A stretch of DNA of 64,000 bases from Lytechinus pictus. Taxonomy: Eukaryota; Echinodermata; Echinoidea; Temnopleuroida; Toxopneustidae. How positions within the stretch are numbered: the stretch's first letter is position 1; every line of letters starts with the position of its first letter. The notes below the pieces were generated by a model. The model worked only from the letters and a program-made list of their open reading frames with translations. It did not search any database and was not told the DNA's origin. Location: positions 24,689,501-24,753,500 of the forward strand of contig NC_087257.1 in assembly GCF_037042905.1 (NCBI RefSeq), given 5' to 3'. Position numbers and translations under genes: made by a program. Shown in pieces: positions 37,170 through 48,530 of this stretch.

Positions 37170-39840
37170 AGTATTAAACTCTTTGTTTTGACATTAAGGG
37201 CGTAGGCTAGGGTGCACTGGGTGCGCACGTGGACCCTCCCTCTGAGGCAGAGTAGTTCCGACACGTACTGGCTAGCAAAACGAAATGTGTACACCTTCTT
37301 CTGCTTTCAACAACTGATTTTCCATTCTTTAGTTCCACGTCCCAAAGATGATGCGCATGCTCCCATACGACTTTAGTTCCACTTCCTCAGGATGTGCACC
37401 TCCCCATCATGATGCTCGAACCAGTCTACGCGCCGCCTATGGGCAAATATCTCTCAAAAATCATGTCCACTGCTCAGTAATTTTGCAATTTATGACATCC
37501 TGAAGTCCTGCATTGCATGTATATATATATATATATTATACTAAATACTAAAGCTTCAATGCTTTTTGAGCTTCTTCGCTAATATATATATATATACATT
37601 GTATATATATATAGGCCTATAAATCTATATTTGTTCCAACTTTTAACAGAGCATGAAAATCATAATACTACATGATAAGGTTGCATTCACGTAGTGAATT
37701 GAGGTGTCTTAATGCTTAAAATTTTGATAATACTACATCAGCAAAATACTTATAAATACATTTTTATAATAAGTTGATCTTTATAAGCTATTTTATCATC
37801 ATACATTAAAAGAATGGCTGAAGAGTGTTGTAATCAGGCCAGCTACAATTCACATTTCACATTCTGAATACATCAAAGATGATCGAGATAATTAAATGAC
37901 GTTGCATTAGTTTAAGAACGTTATTAAGAAAATCTGAGACATGTCATAACGCGATCTTATCATATATCTTTGCTTTAAAGTAAATTTGTCACTAAATTTG
38001 ATTTAAACCGTTATGTTCCGTTTCTGTTCATAATGTAGACGATCTAACATAAATGTGTTATATATTATTTCTAATAAAAAGTGTTTTGTTATTTCAGAAT
38101 GAAAAAGATATGATTAATTTCCGCATCTCAATTCTAAAGTGAACTAATTTCTCTGACACGTTAAATGACGCCACCATTACAGGCGGCCAATTATGATGGT
38201 ATGTAGTGTAGCATGGCGTATGGGGCAAATTTTCTACAAAGCAAAAAAATGTGGCGTTTTTAATAAAAGATCAAATTTGGGGGAAAGGTTTTGACATAAT
38301 ATTTAGAGAAGGATATCATATTTCACCCTTTTCCTTTTTTTTCTCGGTCGAGAAACTTTTTGGGCCATGCCCCAAAGCTTAGCTAGGGTACAAGTTTACA
38401 AACTAACTGGGGTAATCTCGAAATAGATGATAGTGCTACGTAATTTAGCTAAGCTCGGGCCGATATAGCTGATTTCAATTTTTAATCACGACTGATTCGG
38501 TTTCACCCTGCCTGCTTAAAAATAAGATTATATAAGATAAGAAATTAAAAACACGATAACATTCATTCATTCTTTCTTTTATTAAATATATGTTTTACTG
38601 TCAAATTAAGGGTAGGCCTTTACAAATAGACATTATTTCGTATAAACATAATTGACCATTATTTTTAGATATTTAGATATTTATATATTACTGACGCTCT
38701 GCATGAAATAAATATTATACTCAACATAAGTGGCATAATCAAAGTAGTATTGATATAATATATATATTATACAATTATTAGCAATTGAGTCTTGGAACTC
38801 TTGTTGGAATTCTCCCCAGGGAGTGGAGAAGGTGTATACATTGTATGCGGGCATGCAAGGATCCGATGACCGGGGTAATATTATGCTGTAAAGAGCTTTG
38901 GGCCATAATGGGAAAAGCGCTATCTAAAAATAGCTATTATTATTATTATTACAAATAAAATTGTGGCAAGTCCATACATTTCATATTTCAAAGATTGATA
39001 TTATTATCAATTTAAAATGACAGAACAAGATATTAAAAAAAGTTTAAATCGTAAAAATCTAAAGGTTCATTATTAGACATTTTTTAAGAAGTGACAGGAG
39101 TAATATAGAAGAAGGCGACCTAAAACTTTCATTTTAAAAATATCTTTCTTGCTTCTTTCTCCCCTTATCGCTTCCCCCTTCTCTCCTCTTTCATTTTTGT
39201 TCTTATCTCTATTCCTTTGAAAAAAGCTAAATGGGGCTGCGCCCCCTGCCGCCCCTTTATGAGCACCTGCATGAGGAAAGGCTTGTCAATCAGAATCTAT
39301 GTGTTTTTGGACCACCAGTAATAAAGTTAGGATGGACGTAGTAATGATCTATGTATAATGGTTTATGATTTATATTGTTCGTGGGAATGCGTTTAGACAC
39401 TTTTATCATTCATTTATGGGTCTTCTAATGAGAAAATAAAAGGAAAAAATAGAATAAAAGAAGGGCACATGCTGAAGTAAAGTTCCCTTTTAAAGATTGA
39501 GGGGATTCTTTGAATAAAATAATATTTTGGGTGAACATGCTTCACAATGTACATGGTAATACATTTCTAATATTCACAAATGATAATATATCATCACATG
39601 AAATGCGTCACTAAGAAAATAATTTTAGATTAAAAATGTCCTATACTATCAATATGATAATAACTTTCTATATACTGGCCACAACTTACAAGTCTAAGAC
39701 TGTTAAGCAACGTGTATGATATGAGAGAAATATCCAGCGATTCAGAATATATCGTCATCGTCAGAAGGTCTTCAAAAGCACCCGAACGGATGAAAGCATA
39801 GGTTGTCAAATTATGGAGGTGGATTAAATAGTTTAGCTGA
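37170..39840. other. Gene-free intergenic DNA
   Basis: AT microsatellites at about 37518-37542 and 37580-37612, a retroposon tail at 38785-38955, otherwise unique-looking AT-rich DNA. No exon was recognised. Confidence 0.5.
38785..38955 (+). mobile_element. SINE/LINE 3' fragment
   Basis: GGGAAAAGCGCTATCTAAAA followed by TAGCTATTATTATTATT is the tail style shared with the SINE at 47603 and the tail at 24770. Confidence 0.55.
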
Positions 39841-39841
39841 T

Positions 39842-39975
39842 TAAAGGTCAAGTCCACCCCAACAAAAAGTTGATTTGAATAAAAAGAGAAAAATCCAACA
39901 AATATAACACTGAAAATTTCATCAAAATCGGATGTAAAATAAGAAAGTCATGATATTTTCGCTTAATTTCACAAA
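39842..39975 (+). mobile_element. Terminal fragment of TTAAAGG-type repeat
   Basis: TTAAAGGTCAAGTCCACCCC, followed by AAAAAGTTGA and ATCAAAATCGGATG, resembles the ends at 60783 and 63582. Only one end is visible. It abuts the 3' side of the carrier gene. Confidence 0.6.
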
Positions 39976-40029
39976 ACAGAACAAAATGTCACCTGAAGTA
40001 GTTCATGTTTGCCCGAATCTCCTTATGAT

Positions 40030-43000
40030 TCAAGTCTCATGTTTAACCATAGATTTTGGATTCTCTCTTCTGATTAAGATAAGCAATAAGACTGCAATGT
40101 TGATGGTAGAGATGGCCATCCAAACTCCTGTTATCATGAAGACTTTGGTGAATGACTGCAGGGAATCAATCAAGGTTCCTACAAGAACAAAAGGATCAAG
40201 AAAATCAAAGAAAAGTCGGGGAAAAGTCGCCCCCCCCCCCGAAATTTTGAATACTTACATGTTTTATTGAAAATTTTCAAAAAAGTTACCAAGAGTGTGC
40301 ACAAAATCCTTCAGTTTCAATTTAGAAAATGCAAAGTGCCCACAAGAAACGCTCGGTTGGGTCGCTCCCTTGATTTTCTTTTGTTCAAAATTTATTTTAC
40401 GTCCCATGAAAAGAATTTTTTGCATATAGACAAGACCAATATGGGGAGAATTTGAGTTCAAGAAGCATTTTGGGGTAAAAGTTGGGAACCGGTCTATTTC
40501 ACCTAATTTGAATGTTCTGAATCTGATAAGACCGGTTCCCAAGCCAATTTTTCATGTTTTGACCACCTAATTTGCATAAACAAAATGGCTGCCAAATTGA
40601 CCATTTATAATCTTATTTCTACAATATTCTTTTTTAATATTCGCTTTCACCAATATGGATATTGCGAAATCCTGCATACATAACATGTAACATTCGGGAA
40701 AATTTGTTATTTCTGTTTGAGGCTAATCAATTATGAAAATTTATGCATATTTGCAATATTATGCTATAATTTGACAATTACACCTAAAACGTTTAATATT
40801 TTGGGTACAAATACCATTTATATCATTATGATAATTGTTTGGTCCTTAATTTATAATATTTAAGTCAATTTTTATATGTATTTTATTGTTCTTTGATATT
40901 TCTTTTATGTTCTTGTATTTTCTGCCATTTGCTTTGTATATGTTTGATATGAGATCTTTAAAAAACTCATTTCAATGGCAGACAAATATCAACCTTCAAT
41001 GATTGAATCATTTGATAAACTTCTTTTGCCACAACTGTTAATTGTACTCAGGAACAAATACACACACATGCTCCCACACCCACACCTGTATATAGAAAGT
41101 AATACACTTGCAAGGTATAGTAGACATGCCCAATATAAAAGACAGTTGCAGAAGTCCAGTCTAGAGATTATGCGGTCATGGGTGATATTTTCTGCACCAC
41201 CTCATGTAAGACAATGTCTGATCTCAGCAATTCTGTGGAGCTGGTAATATGCAGATTGGCAGACATGTGATGTGTGTTTCTTCATGCTCATTGTTCTATC
41301 AAAGACTACGCCAAGAGATCTAGCCTTGCATACTGGAGCTATATAGCTTCCTTACCTATTAAGATTGGAGTTGCAGTCATAATAATTACGCATATATCAT
41401 GTATATGGAGATGACAGAACAAGATACTTCGCTTTTTATCGTTATAAGCTCCAGGAAGTTGACCTTCATCCAACATCGAATCCTCAATGGCAGCACCAAC
41501 AACAGCAGCTGCACGAACCTCTGTATCTTTAACGTTTGGGTCAAAAGTGAGGTATACAGCTGGATGTCATCAACATCGAAGTGTATACCAAGACCATGTT
41601 GCCACATTATAGAGCCAAGAGGAGTGATGTACAGTTTGAAGAACAAGGGACCAAGGACAGACTTCCAATTAAGGAACTCCATAGCAAAGGATAATCACAG
41701 GAGACTGCATGCCAGTGATGAATACAGCTCCATACAGCTCTGTTGGCAATGTAAGAGGAAATTAAGCCATAGGAGTGCAGAATCATCAATTCCAAAATAG
41801 ACTGTCAGTCTCCCAAGTAGAATGACATGTTCAGTGGTATCAAAACCGGTTGACAAGTCAAACATAACTTAGGAAACTGCTTTCCTCATTGAAAGAGATA
41901 TCCTGGCTCTACAATCGAAGAAATTATCGACATAGACTTTGATGGTGATATCTCAGACTCGCATGCAGCCTATGAGAGCTGGGTAAGCTATTGGATGCTG
42001 TCGGGTTTAATACCGATCGAAAGAAGTTGATTAATAATCACCTTCAGGAACACCAAACATGTCAGGAACCCACCATCCTCTGAAAGATATCTTTGTTATT
42101 AATTAGAAATAGTCTATCTTATGAAGATATGAAGATGTGATTAGAAGTTCGATAAATGGCCAAAGGGACATTACGCAATTCACTGTGGTATTGAAAAAGG
42201 TGCACTCCGATCATTTTAACACCTGAAACAAGATCTGGTCAGACATCAATATTTGGTTTTCTCTATGGATCTGTGACATGAGAATCGGAAATATCTCAAG
42301 AACACAAACACGGTGACTTCGATACGAACTGCCTCCGCAGAATACTTGTACTAAATTGGTTTGATTCAACAATTAGAGATGACTTTAATAATATGAGGCT
42401 GCCCTATCAATCAAGCCATCCAATGGAACACCAAATCGATGATAACTGACATTGATCATTCAACACCCCGAAGGTAAAAGTGTATATCAAGCTGGGGGAA
42501 GCTGGATGCCTCTAAGTTGGATGAAGCGGCAATCCTTGATAGGACAGGTGCAGTACTGCATTGGAAAAGATATACAGTGCGTATCAAAAAACAAGTTTAC
42601 ACTTTGAAAAAGCCCTGGGAATTAAAAAATATACTACATGTGGGTAATTTTTTTACATGTAATCTTGGGTTTGGGTCTCATCTATCTAATGAAAGTAAAG
42701 GTTTTGACAGAATGTTACACTTGAGTGAGCACTGTCAATTTTTGTACAGCTCGCGGAAATCTGTTTGCGCAGAAATGCTCGTTTTCACGCTGTGTAAAGG
42801 GGAAAGGGTGAAATCAAACCCTGCGAAACATTTCTCATCCATTTCCCTTGCACTTTTAGTCAATTGAAATAAAACGGAAACATTAAAGCATTTTGTAACA
42901 ATTCTGCCCCCCAAATTGAAATTTCAACACTTAGTAAGCACAACCTTTACCCTTTTTTGTGCCAGCTAGATCTGAGGACATAACTGAATCTGAACAAAAG

Positions 43001-46000
43001 TTTATATCAGACATCTCCAGCATTTTTTCACTAAGTTTGTATCATTCAAAGTGGGTTTACATTTCATTTTTCATTTAATACTTGTTTCTCCACACTTTTC
43101 CCAAGCTTGACAATGATTAACAAAATGAAAATGAAGCCTAAGCCATTTCATGTAAATCACAGCTCAGTGTAAAGCAAATATCGTCACGATGGCCTCGGTG
43201 TGTGGGGGAGTGGGGTGGGGCGCAATGCACTGTTCGAAGTGTTTTGGGTGAGGAAACAACTTAAAACAGGTACAAGATATCATCAAATCAATTTTACTAG
43301 CTAAATTCCACGTGTTCTTCATAATTAAGGTCTACTTTTATTCGTATAACTATTTCAAAGTCCTGCGCAAATAATTTTTCACTAACTTTTCAAAAGTACG
43401 TGGTGCTCACTAAAGCGGAAATATTTTTCGACAGTTATATCGTCATTTGCTTAAATGGATCTGTACCAATGTTAAAATGTGGAAAATCTTCAGGATATTA
43501 CAAATATATAAAGTGTAAACTTATTTTTATACGAACTGTATTATGGAGATGCACATGTAATCCGTTAATGAAGTCCAATGATCAAAATTTGTTATTAAAA
43601 GGATATACAGTGACTTATTCGTTGTGGAACTTTAGAACATCACAGTCTGGCTTTTAAAACATGGAAAACGGTCTAATTGATTGGCAAAATGAGAAATTAG
43701 ATGGTTTAAATGTGGGTTCAGTTTTGAGAATTTTTTTTCAAAATTGGGACAATTTGACAAGCATAATAGAGAAACATACAGGACATCTCATTTTCAACTG
43801 ACTGTTTTCACTTCATTTTGCTAAAGAAAAACACACTAAATATATATACATGACTATGTGTGATCAGATTCTGTCGGTCGGGAACACAACTACTCCAAAG
43901 GATATTAAATGCAACTGATTGACTATTAGGAGTTGAGAATTACAGTACTGTCATGATTCAAATTTAATAATCCATCATCTAAAATTGTAAATATGAATGA
44001 ATTGATTGATATCATAATTCAAGATACCATTTTATAAAAAAAATTTAAGCAATTGATAGTGACATTCGCTTGAATACAGATTGGTTCATGAAATTCGTTG
44101 GATATCCACCAGTGTGCTTTTAAATGTGAAGGCCCTCCCTGCAGGAATTTACCTTTTTATGCAGATGTGGGTGTGGGAGTGGTTGCATCTGTTTATGCCC
44201 ATGGATATATACGAATAAACAATGTAAAAAAGTGATTACAAAATTAAATCATTGAAGCTAATTATTTTCTGTCATTGATAATCAATACTTTGACAGATCC
44301 CATAACAAAACATGCACAAAACAAAAGGTACAAAATACATAGAAACACATAAGAAATTAAAATACATTGTTATTCACTGTGATATTATATTCTTTCTAAG
44401 GGCCGTACAATTATTTATAATGATGCAAATGCTATTTGTACCAAAAATATAAACATTTGAGCTGAAATTATCAAATTATAGCATAATGATCCAAAATATG
44501 CATAAATTTGCATAATTAATTAGCCGCAAACAAAAATAACAAATTTTCCCGAAAGGTACACGTATGTATGCAGGATTTTGCAGTATTCATGTCTGTGAAA
44601 GCGAATATAATTAAAGAACATTGTCGAAATAATATTCTGAATTGTCAATTTGGCAGCCATTTTGTTTATGCAAATTAGGTGGTCAAAACATGAGAAATTA
44701 GCTTGGAAACCGATTTTATCAGATTCAGCATATTTGAATTGTGTGAAATAGTCCAGTTCCCAACTTTAACCCCCAAAATGCTTCTAAAAGTCTATACAGG
44801 CCTCTTTTTCCACAATGGGTCTAGTCTAATACGGCCATGTTAGAAAATATACCCACAACACCAATTTCTTAACAATGTTTTTTTTACGAACTGGAGGTCG
44901 GGGGGGGGGGGGATTAAATGTGGTTATTTTTTCCAAATAAAAAGGGCGAGGGTAGTCCCACAACCCCGACACATTGACCCAAAACCCTCTACTCTTTCTT
45001 TTTTCTAATCAATAAAAAAATATGTTCTCTTTTGTATTTTTATTACTAATTTTAGAAAGGGGGAAGTGGTCATTGTCGCCGAACCTGGGATTATTATTCT
45101 TAAATATTTAATTTTTCAATATATACTGTAAATTTTTATGGGAAATGTTTAATTTTCTTAAGCCTACCTGTCAAAAATCCTGCGGATGTACTGCTGCACC
45201 CACGCATGAACATAATCAGCCCAAGAGCGAAACTAAAGTTACGTTCATCTTTTACTAGCTCTTGGAGAAACGTCGAGCCTGCCGTGTCGAGTAAAAAAAA
45301 GCAGAAGCCCTGTGCGAAGGCCCAGACTGACCGAACGAGGAACGACCGACCGACGAAATCCAAGAAAAATGTCAAGCTGTTTACGAAACCGACTATGATG
45401 TAGATTTTGAACATGTGGACTTTCTTCGCGAGGAGGATGACTGCGATGGTCCTGCCGATAATTCCACCCAGACCGCCAAATGAAGACAAAAAGACGGCGG
45501 TTGATTGATCGATTCCTAGATCCTCGGCGTGTGGCACCAGAAACAGCACCCAGACCTGCATTGAGTAATCGTGGAAATAAATCACTGGGAGACATCCCAA
45601 GAAGACGATTTCCTGGGTGATGAAATGCTTGCAGCCAGACCAAAGAGACTTCTTGACGCCATTATCTTCAACGGGTTTCGAAAGATTCTGATCATCGGAA
45701 TCGATTCTTCTGTTTATCAAAGGAACATTCTGCTCCATGTCTTCATCAGAGTCATCGCTGTATGCAGACACGTCCTCGCCACGTCTTCCTCCTTTACCAT
45801 GTTTATTGAGGTCGTTTTGGATCTTAACATTCTTCTCAATAATGCTTGAGGTTCGTTTCTTATCAGAACGTAGCTGTCCTGTCATGGTTTGGGCTGTACC
45901 CTTACTTGAGCCATCCACCGCCCCTGTCTTTTTAACCCTATTTTTTTCCTTTGATTTAGCTTCGTGTCCTTCCCGCGTCGACAGAACACGACCGATCTGA

Positions 46001-48530
46001 TGCAAATGGCCTGCCTCTGGTATATCAAGGTCATGACCACCTTGTCCAGTGGTGTGGTCTTTGACCTTGATGATCGGTTTCCGGATAGCGGCTGCCGCTG
46101 CAACCAAATGAAGCATGATCCCTCCAAGCATCATAAACACGGCATGGTAACCATAAGCTTCCAGAGATCTCTCAGCTACGACAGGTAGGAATGTAATGCC
46201 TATCGTCGCGCCAAAGGATGCCACGGTGTTGATCAAGGCAAACTTGTCTTTAAAGTACTCTTTCAAGAGTAGGGTTAAGGGAATGTAGACAAATCCCCTG
46301 AATCCTGTGATAGAATTGTATTGAGAAGTAAAGTGAAATAATCAGTGCTATAAACGATTATGATGATATTCGGCCATTTTTTTTTCCATTTTCTGTTCTC
46401 TTTATCGGGTTTTCGAAGCAGAGCATGGCTAATAGACAACGGACCTCAGAACAGAACTAAATTGAGCACGCACGCTCAAATGAATTTCAATCTTAAAAAA
46501 AATCATGGGCATTTCCTAGGTTGGAGGCACCTCTTGTCCAGGAAACTATTTGATTTTAGAATAATAAGGATGATAGAAAGTAGTATATATTCTATCATAT
46601 TGTTCGTCACTAACATGTTCCGCGGAACGGTTTGAAATGGAGGGAGGGGGCGTGTAAGAAGATCGAAGCAAATGTCGAGTCACCCTCGTACCACTACCCC
46701 CTGTGACAACCCCCCGCCGAAATCCAGGACCCCGTCTTACAAAGAGTTCCAATTGATCCAATCAAGCACAACTATGGATGGCCAGCAACGACAATATCTA
46801 AAGTGCAGATATTTTGTTCAAAATATTTTCTAGATACGATTCAGTGTGATTCTCTTTGTTTCTCAAGGATATAATTGTGCAAATTTCCTGTAAAAAAAAC
46901 ATATGGTATGAATAGATTTCCATACAGTTGAGATTGATTGGATCAATCGTAACTCTTTTTAAGACGGGGACCAGAAACACCACCCTTACCATACCTGTAA
47001 GAGTGAGAAGTATACCGAACACGGTGATGTTGGAGATGAAACCACATGCTATCAGAGATGCCGCGCATATTATTCCTCCTGACATAGCAGCAGCCCGATG
47101 ATCAACCTTTTGAAGGATCAAGGCAACAAAAGGACCTGAAAGAAAAGGAAAGAGACATAGTGGTAAATTGCAAATTCGTCCACTACCACATGGTCTACCT
47201 TCATTTAGTCTCATGCCATTCCATCTATCAACATTTCGTCTAACAACCATCTGGTCCAATCATCACTTCGTCTAATCACCAGTTCGTCTATTACCATTTC
47301 GTTTAATAACCAGTTGGTCTAATGCCCATTTTCTTTTCATTCAGTTTGCACATAACACTTTAGTCCAATTAGACCACATGTATATGGACTAAATGGCTAT
47401 TGGACCAACTGGTTATTAGACGGAATGGCATTAGACTAAATGAAAGTAGATCATGTGGTGAGTGGACGAACTAATGGTAGACCAAATGATGGTAGACGAG
47501 TTAGCGATTCCCTGGACGAATAAAAAAAAGCACCATCGGAGACGATGACTAGCATAATTATCTGACGTGCTTGTAAATTATGGATAGACCAAATATTAAT
47601 TTGGCGCCGTGGTCTAGACGTTACGACTTTCGTATTTTAATCTGAGGGACGTATAGGTTCGATTCCCAACTATGGCGTGTTTTCCTTCAGCAAGAAATTT
47701 ACCCAAATTTTGCTGCACTCAACCCAGGTGATGTGAATGGATATCTGGTAGGAAGAAATTCCTCGAATGCTTGAGCGCCGATATGGCGGCTCGGCTACAG
47801 CCGGGATAATGATATACCAAATTAATGATAAGCGCATTAGAGTATGTAGCGGCTGCGCTATATAAATGGCACATTTTATCATTATAATCCCAGAGGGGAA
47901 TGTTGGCCTGACGAAAGATCGTCACCATTTGATTAAAAAAATATTCCCTCTCCCTTCCAGATATTTTTAATTGTTAAGATCCCCCACGGATCCGCTAACT
48001 GAGACCACTCTCTTTCCTTTTGTTTTCCAGACATATATTTGAAAGAAAGACATTATTTTTGTTGTGATAGGGGCCTATCCCCCCTTTTTTATAATTGCAT
48101 GATGGTGGCATTAGGCTTGTTAACGAAAAGTTACTCCCCCAAAAGTCAAACCAAATGAAACAATCTTATTAACTACCTACCAACTCAATTTAGGAAACCC
48201 TGCATGGATCCACCTCATACATGATTATGATACACTTTGCTAGCCCGTCGGATTTGCAAAGTTGTCGGCTTGTGGGGTGCAGGTTTATGAGGGTGCGGGG
48301 TAGGATGTAAAATAAAACTCGCCTGAAAAGAATGACACTGTCATGGGAATACTGCAGATGAATGCCAAAGAGGCGTAATTTCCGTGGAACCTCGCGACCA
48401 TCAGATGAAGCAGTACACCAAATGACTTTGGGATTCCACTCCACATATTAATAACGAACTTGGAGAGTAAGATGGCGTAACCCCACTTCCAGTTGGAAAT
48501 GTGATTATCTTGGCCTTTGGAAGAATCCAT
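40030..48530 (-). CDS. SLC16/monocarboxylate-transporter-like MFS carrier
   Basis: Exons on the - strand: 48323-48530 (ATG 48530), 46995-47135, 45168-46304 and 40030-40178 (TGA). All phases are 1 and the sum is 1635 nt, 544 aa. The order of twelve hydrophobic segments fits SLC16: TM1 around GYAILLSKFVINMWSG, TM4 into the loop GFRGFVYIPLTLLLKEYFKD (the family's YF.(K/R) segment), TM8 around FGGLGGIIGR, and TM11/12 in the last two exons (GFLTGTLID, then VFMITGVWMA). Between TM6 and TM7, residues 193-344 form a charged, disordered-looking loop with an acidic YSDDSDEDME patch. The usual SLC16 N-terminal DGGWGW is replaced by SNWKWGY. The protein should sit in the plasma membrane; the substrate is unknown. 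The first intron starts with GC, not GT. Confidence 0.9.
40452..40846 (+). mobile_element. Left arm of a 4.3-kb inverted-repeat structure
   Basis: Matches the reverse complement of 44397-44795 at roughly 80-85 percent by eye. Shared phrases are ATGTTTTGACCACCTAATTT, GCATAAACAAAATGGCTGCC and CGGGAAAATTTGTTATTT. It lies in the carrier's third intron. Confidence 0.85.
41110..41900 (-). pseudogene. Decayed non-LTR reverse transcriptase
   Basis: Shifting - strand frames show the family's blocks in order: FDTTEHVILLGRL (normally DTIDH), SVLGPLFFKLYITPLGS, HFDVDDIQLYTSL (catalytic YADD changed to DVDD), then ARSLGVVFDRTMSMKKH, CQSAYYQLHRIAEIRHCL and RIISRLDFCN. This is the CR1/Jockey-like order. 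Stops and shifts interrupt it, so it is dead. It lies between the inverted arms in the carrier intron. Confidence 0.85.
42236..42390 (+). pseudogene. Second reverse transcriptase fragment
   Basis: The frame LYGSVT, stop, then NCLRRILVLNWFDSTIRDD resembles the LYGSETW and CLRKIL...W motifs at the C-terminus of another non-LTR clade. It is on the opposite strand to the fragment at 41110-41900, so it came from a separate insertion. Confidence 0.6.
44397..44795 (-). mobile_element. Right arm of the 4.3-kb inverted-repeat structure
   Basis: Inverse partner of 40452-40846. A G tract follows at about 44899-44912. Between the arms are 3.5 kb of retroelement debris and unassigned sequence. Confidence 0.85.
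46727..46972. mobile_element. CCCGTCTTA-type MITE, copy 1
   Basis: Left end GGACCCCGTCTTACAAAGAG; the inverted right end reads GGTCCCCGTCTTAAAAAGAG. GATTGGATCAATC lies next to the right terminus. The right end falls only 23 bp inside the intron from the carrier exon at 46995. A sister copy is at 54007-54272. Confidence 0.85.
47160..47520. repeat. Quasi-periodic GTCTAAT/ATTAGAC repeat
   Basis: At least a dozen variants of CCA(T/G)TTCGTCTAAT follow each other about every 14-20 bp up to about 47330. They then occur in the opposite orientation (ATTAGAC, AGACCAAATG) to 47520, making a large foldback centred near 47370. It is in the carrier's first intron. Confidence 0.8.
47603..47886 (+). mobile_element. 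tRNA-derived SINE, copy 1
   Basis: Head GGCGCCGTGGTCTAGACG (A-box) and GGTTCGATTCCC (B-box) at 47656-47667. The body has GGCGTGTTTTCCTTCAGCAA and CTGCACTCAACCCAGGTGA, and the tail GCGCTATATAAATGG with TTATCATTAT. The same body is at 60350-60642 on the other strand. Confidence 0.85.

Noticed and set aside
41399-41800. 133-codon + strand frame
   Set aside because: It is antisense to the decayed reverse transcriptase on the - strand.
45206-46188. Several frames antisense or out of frame to the carrier exon
   Set aside because: Shadows of the large coding exon 45168-46304.
47160-47520. CRISPR-like regular array
   Set aside because: Units are degenerate, spacing varies, spacers are absent and the genome is animal.
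47603-47670. Possible tRNA gene (A- and B-box)
   Set aside because: Anticodon and acceptor stems do not form; the body and tail show a SINE.
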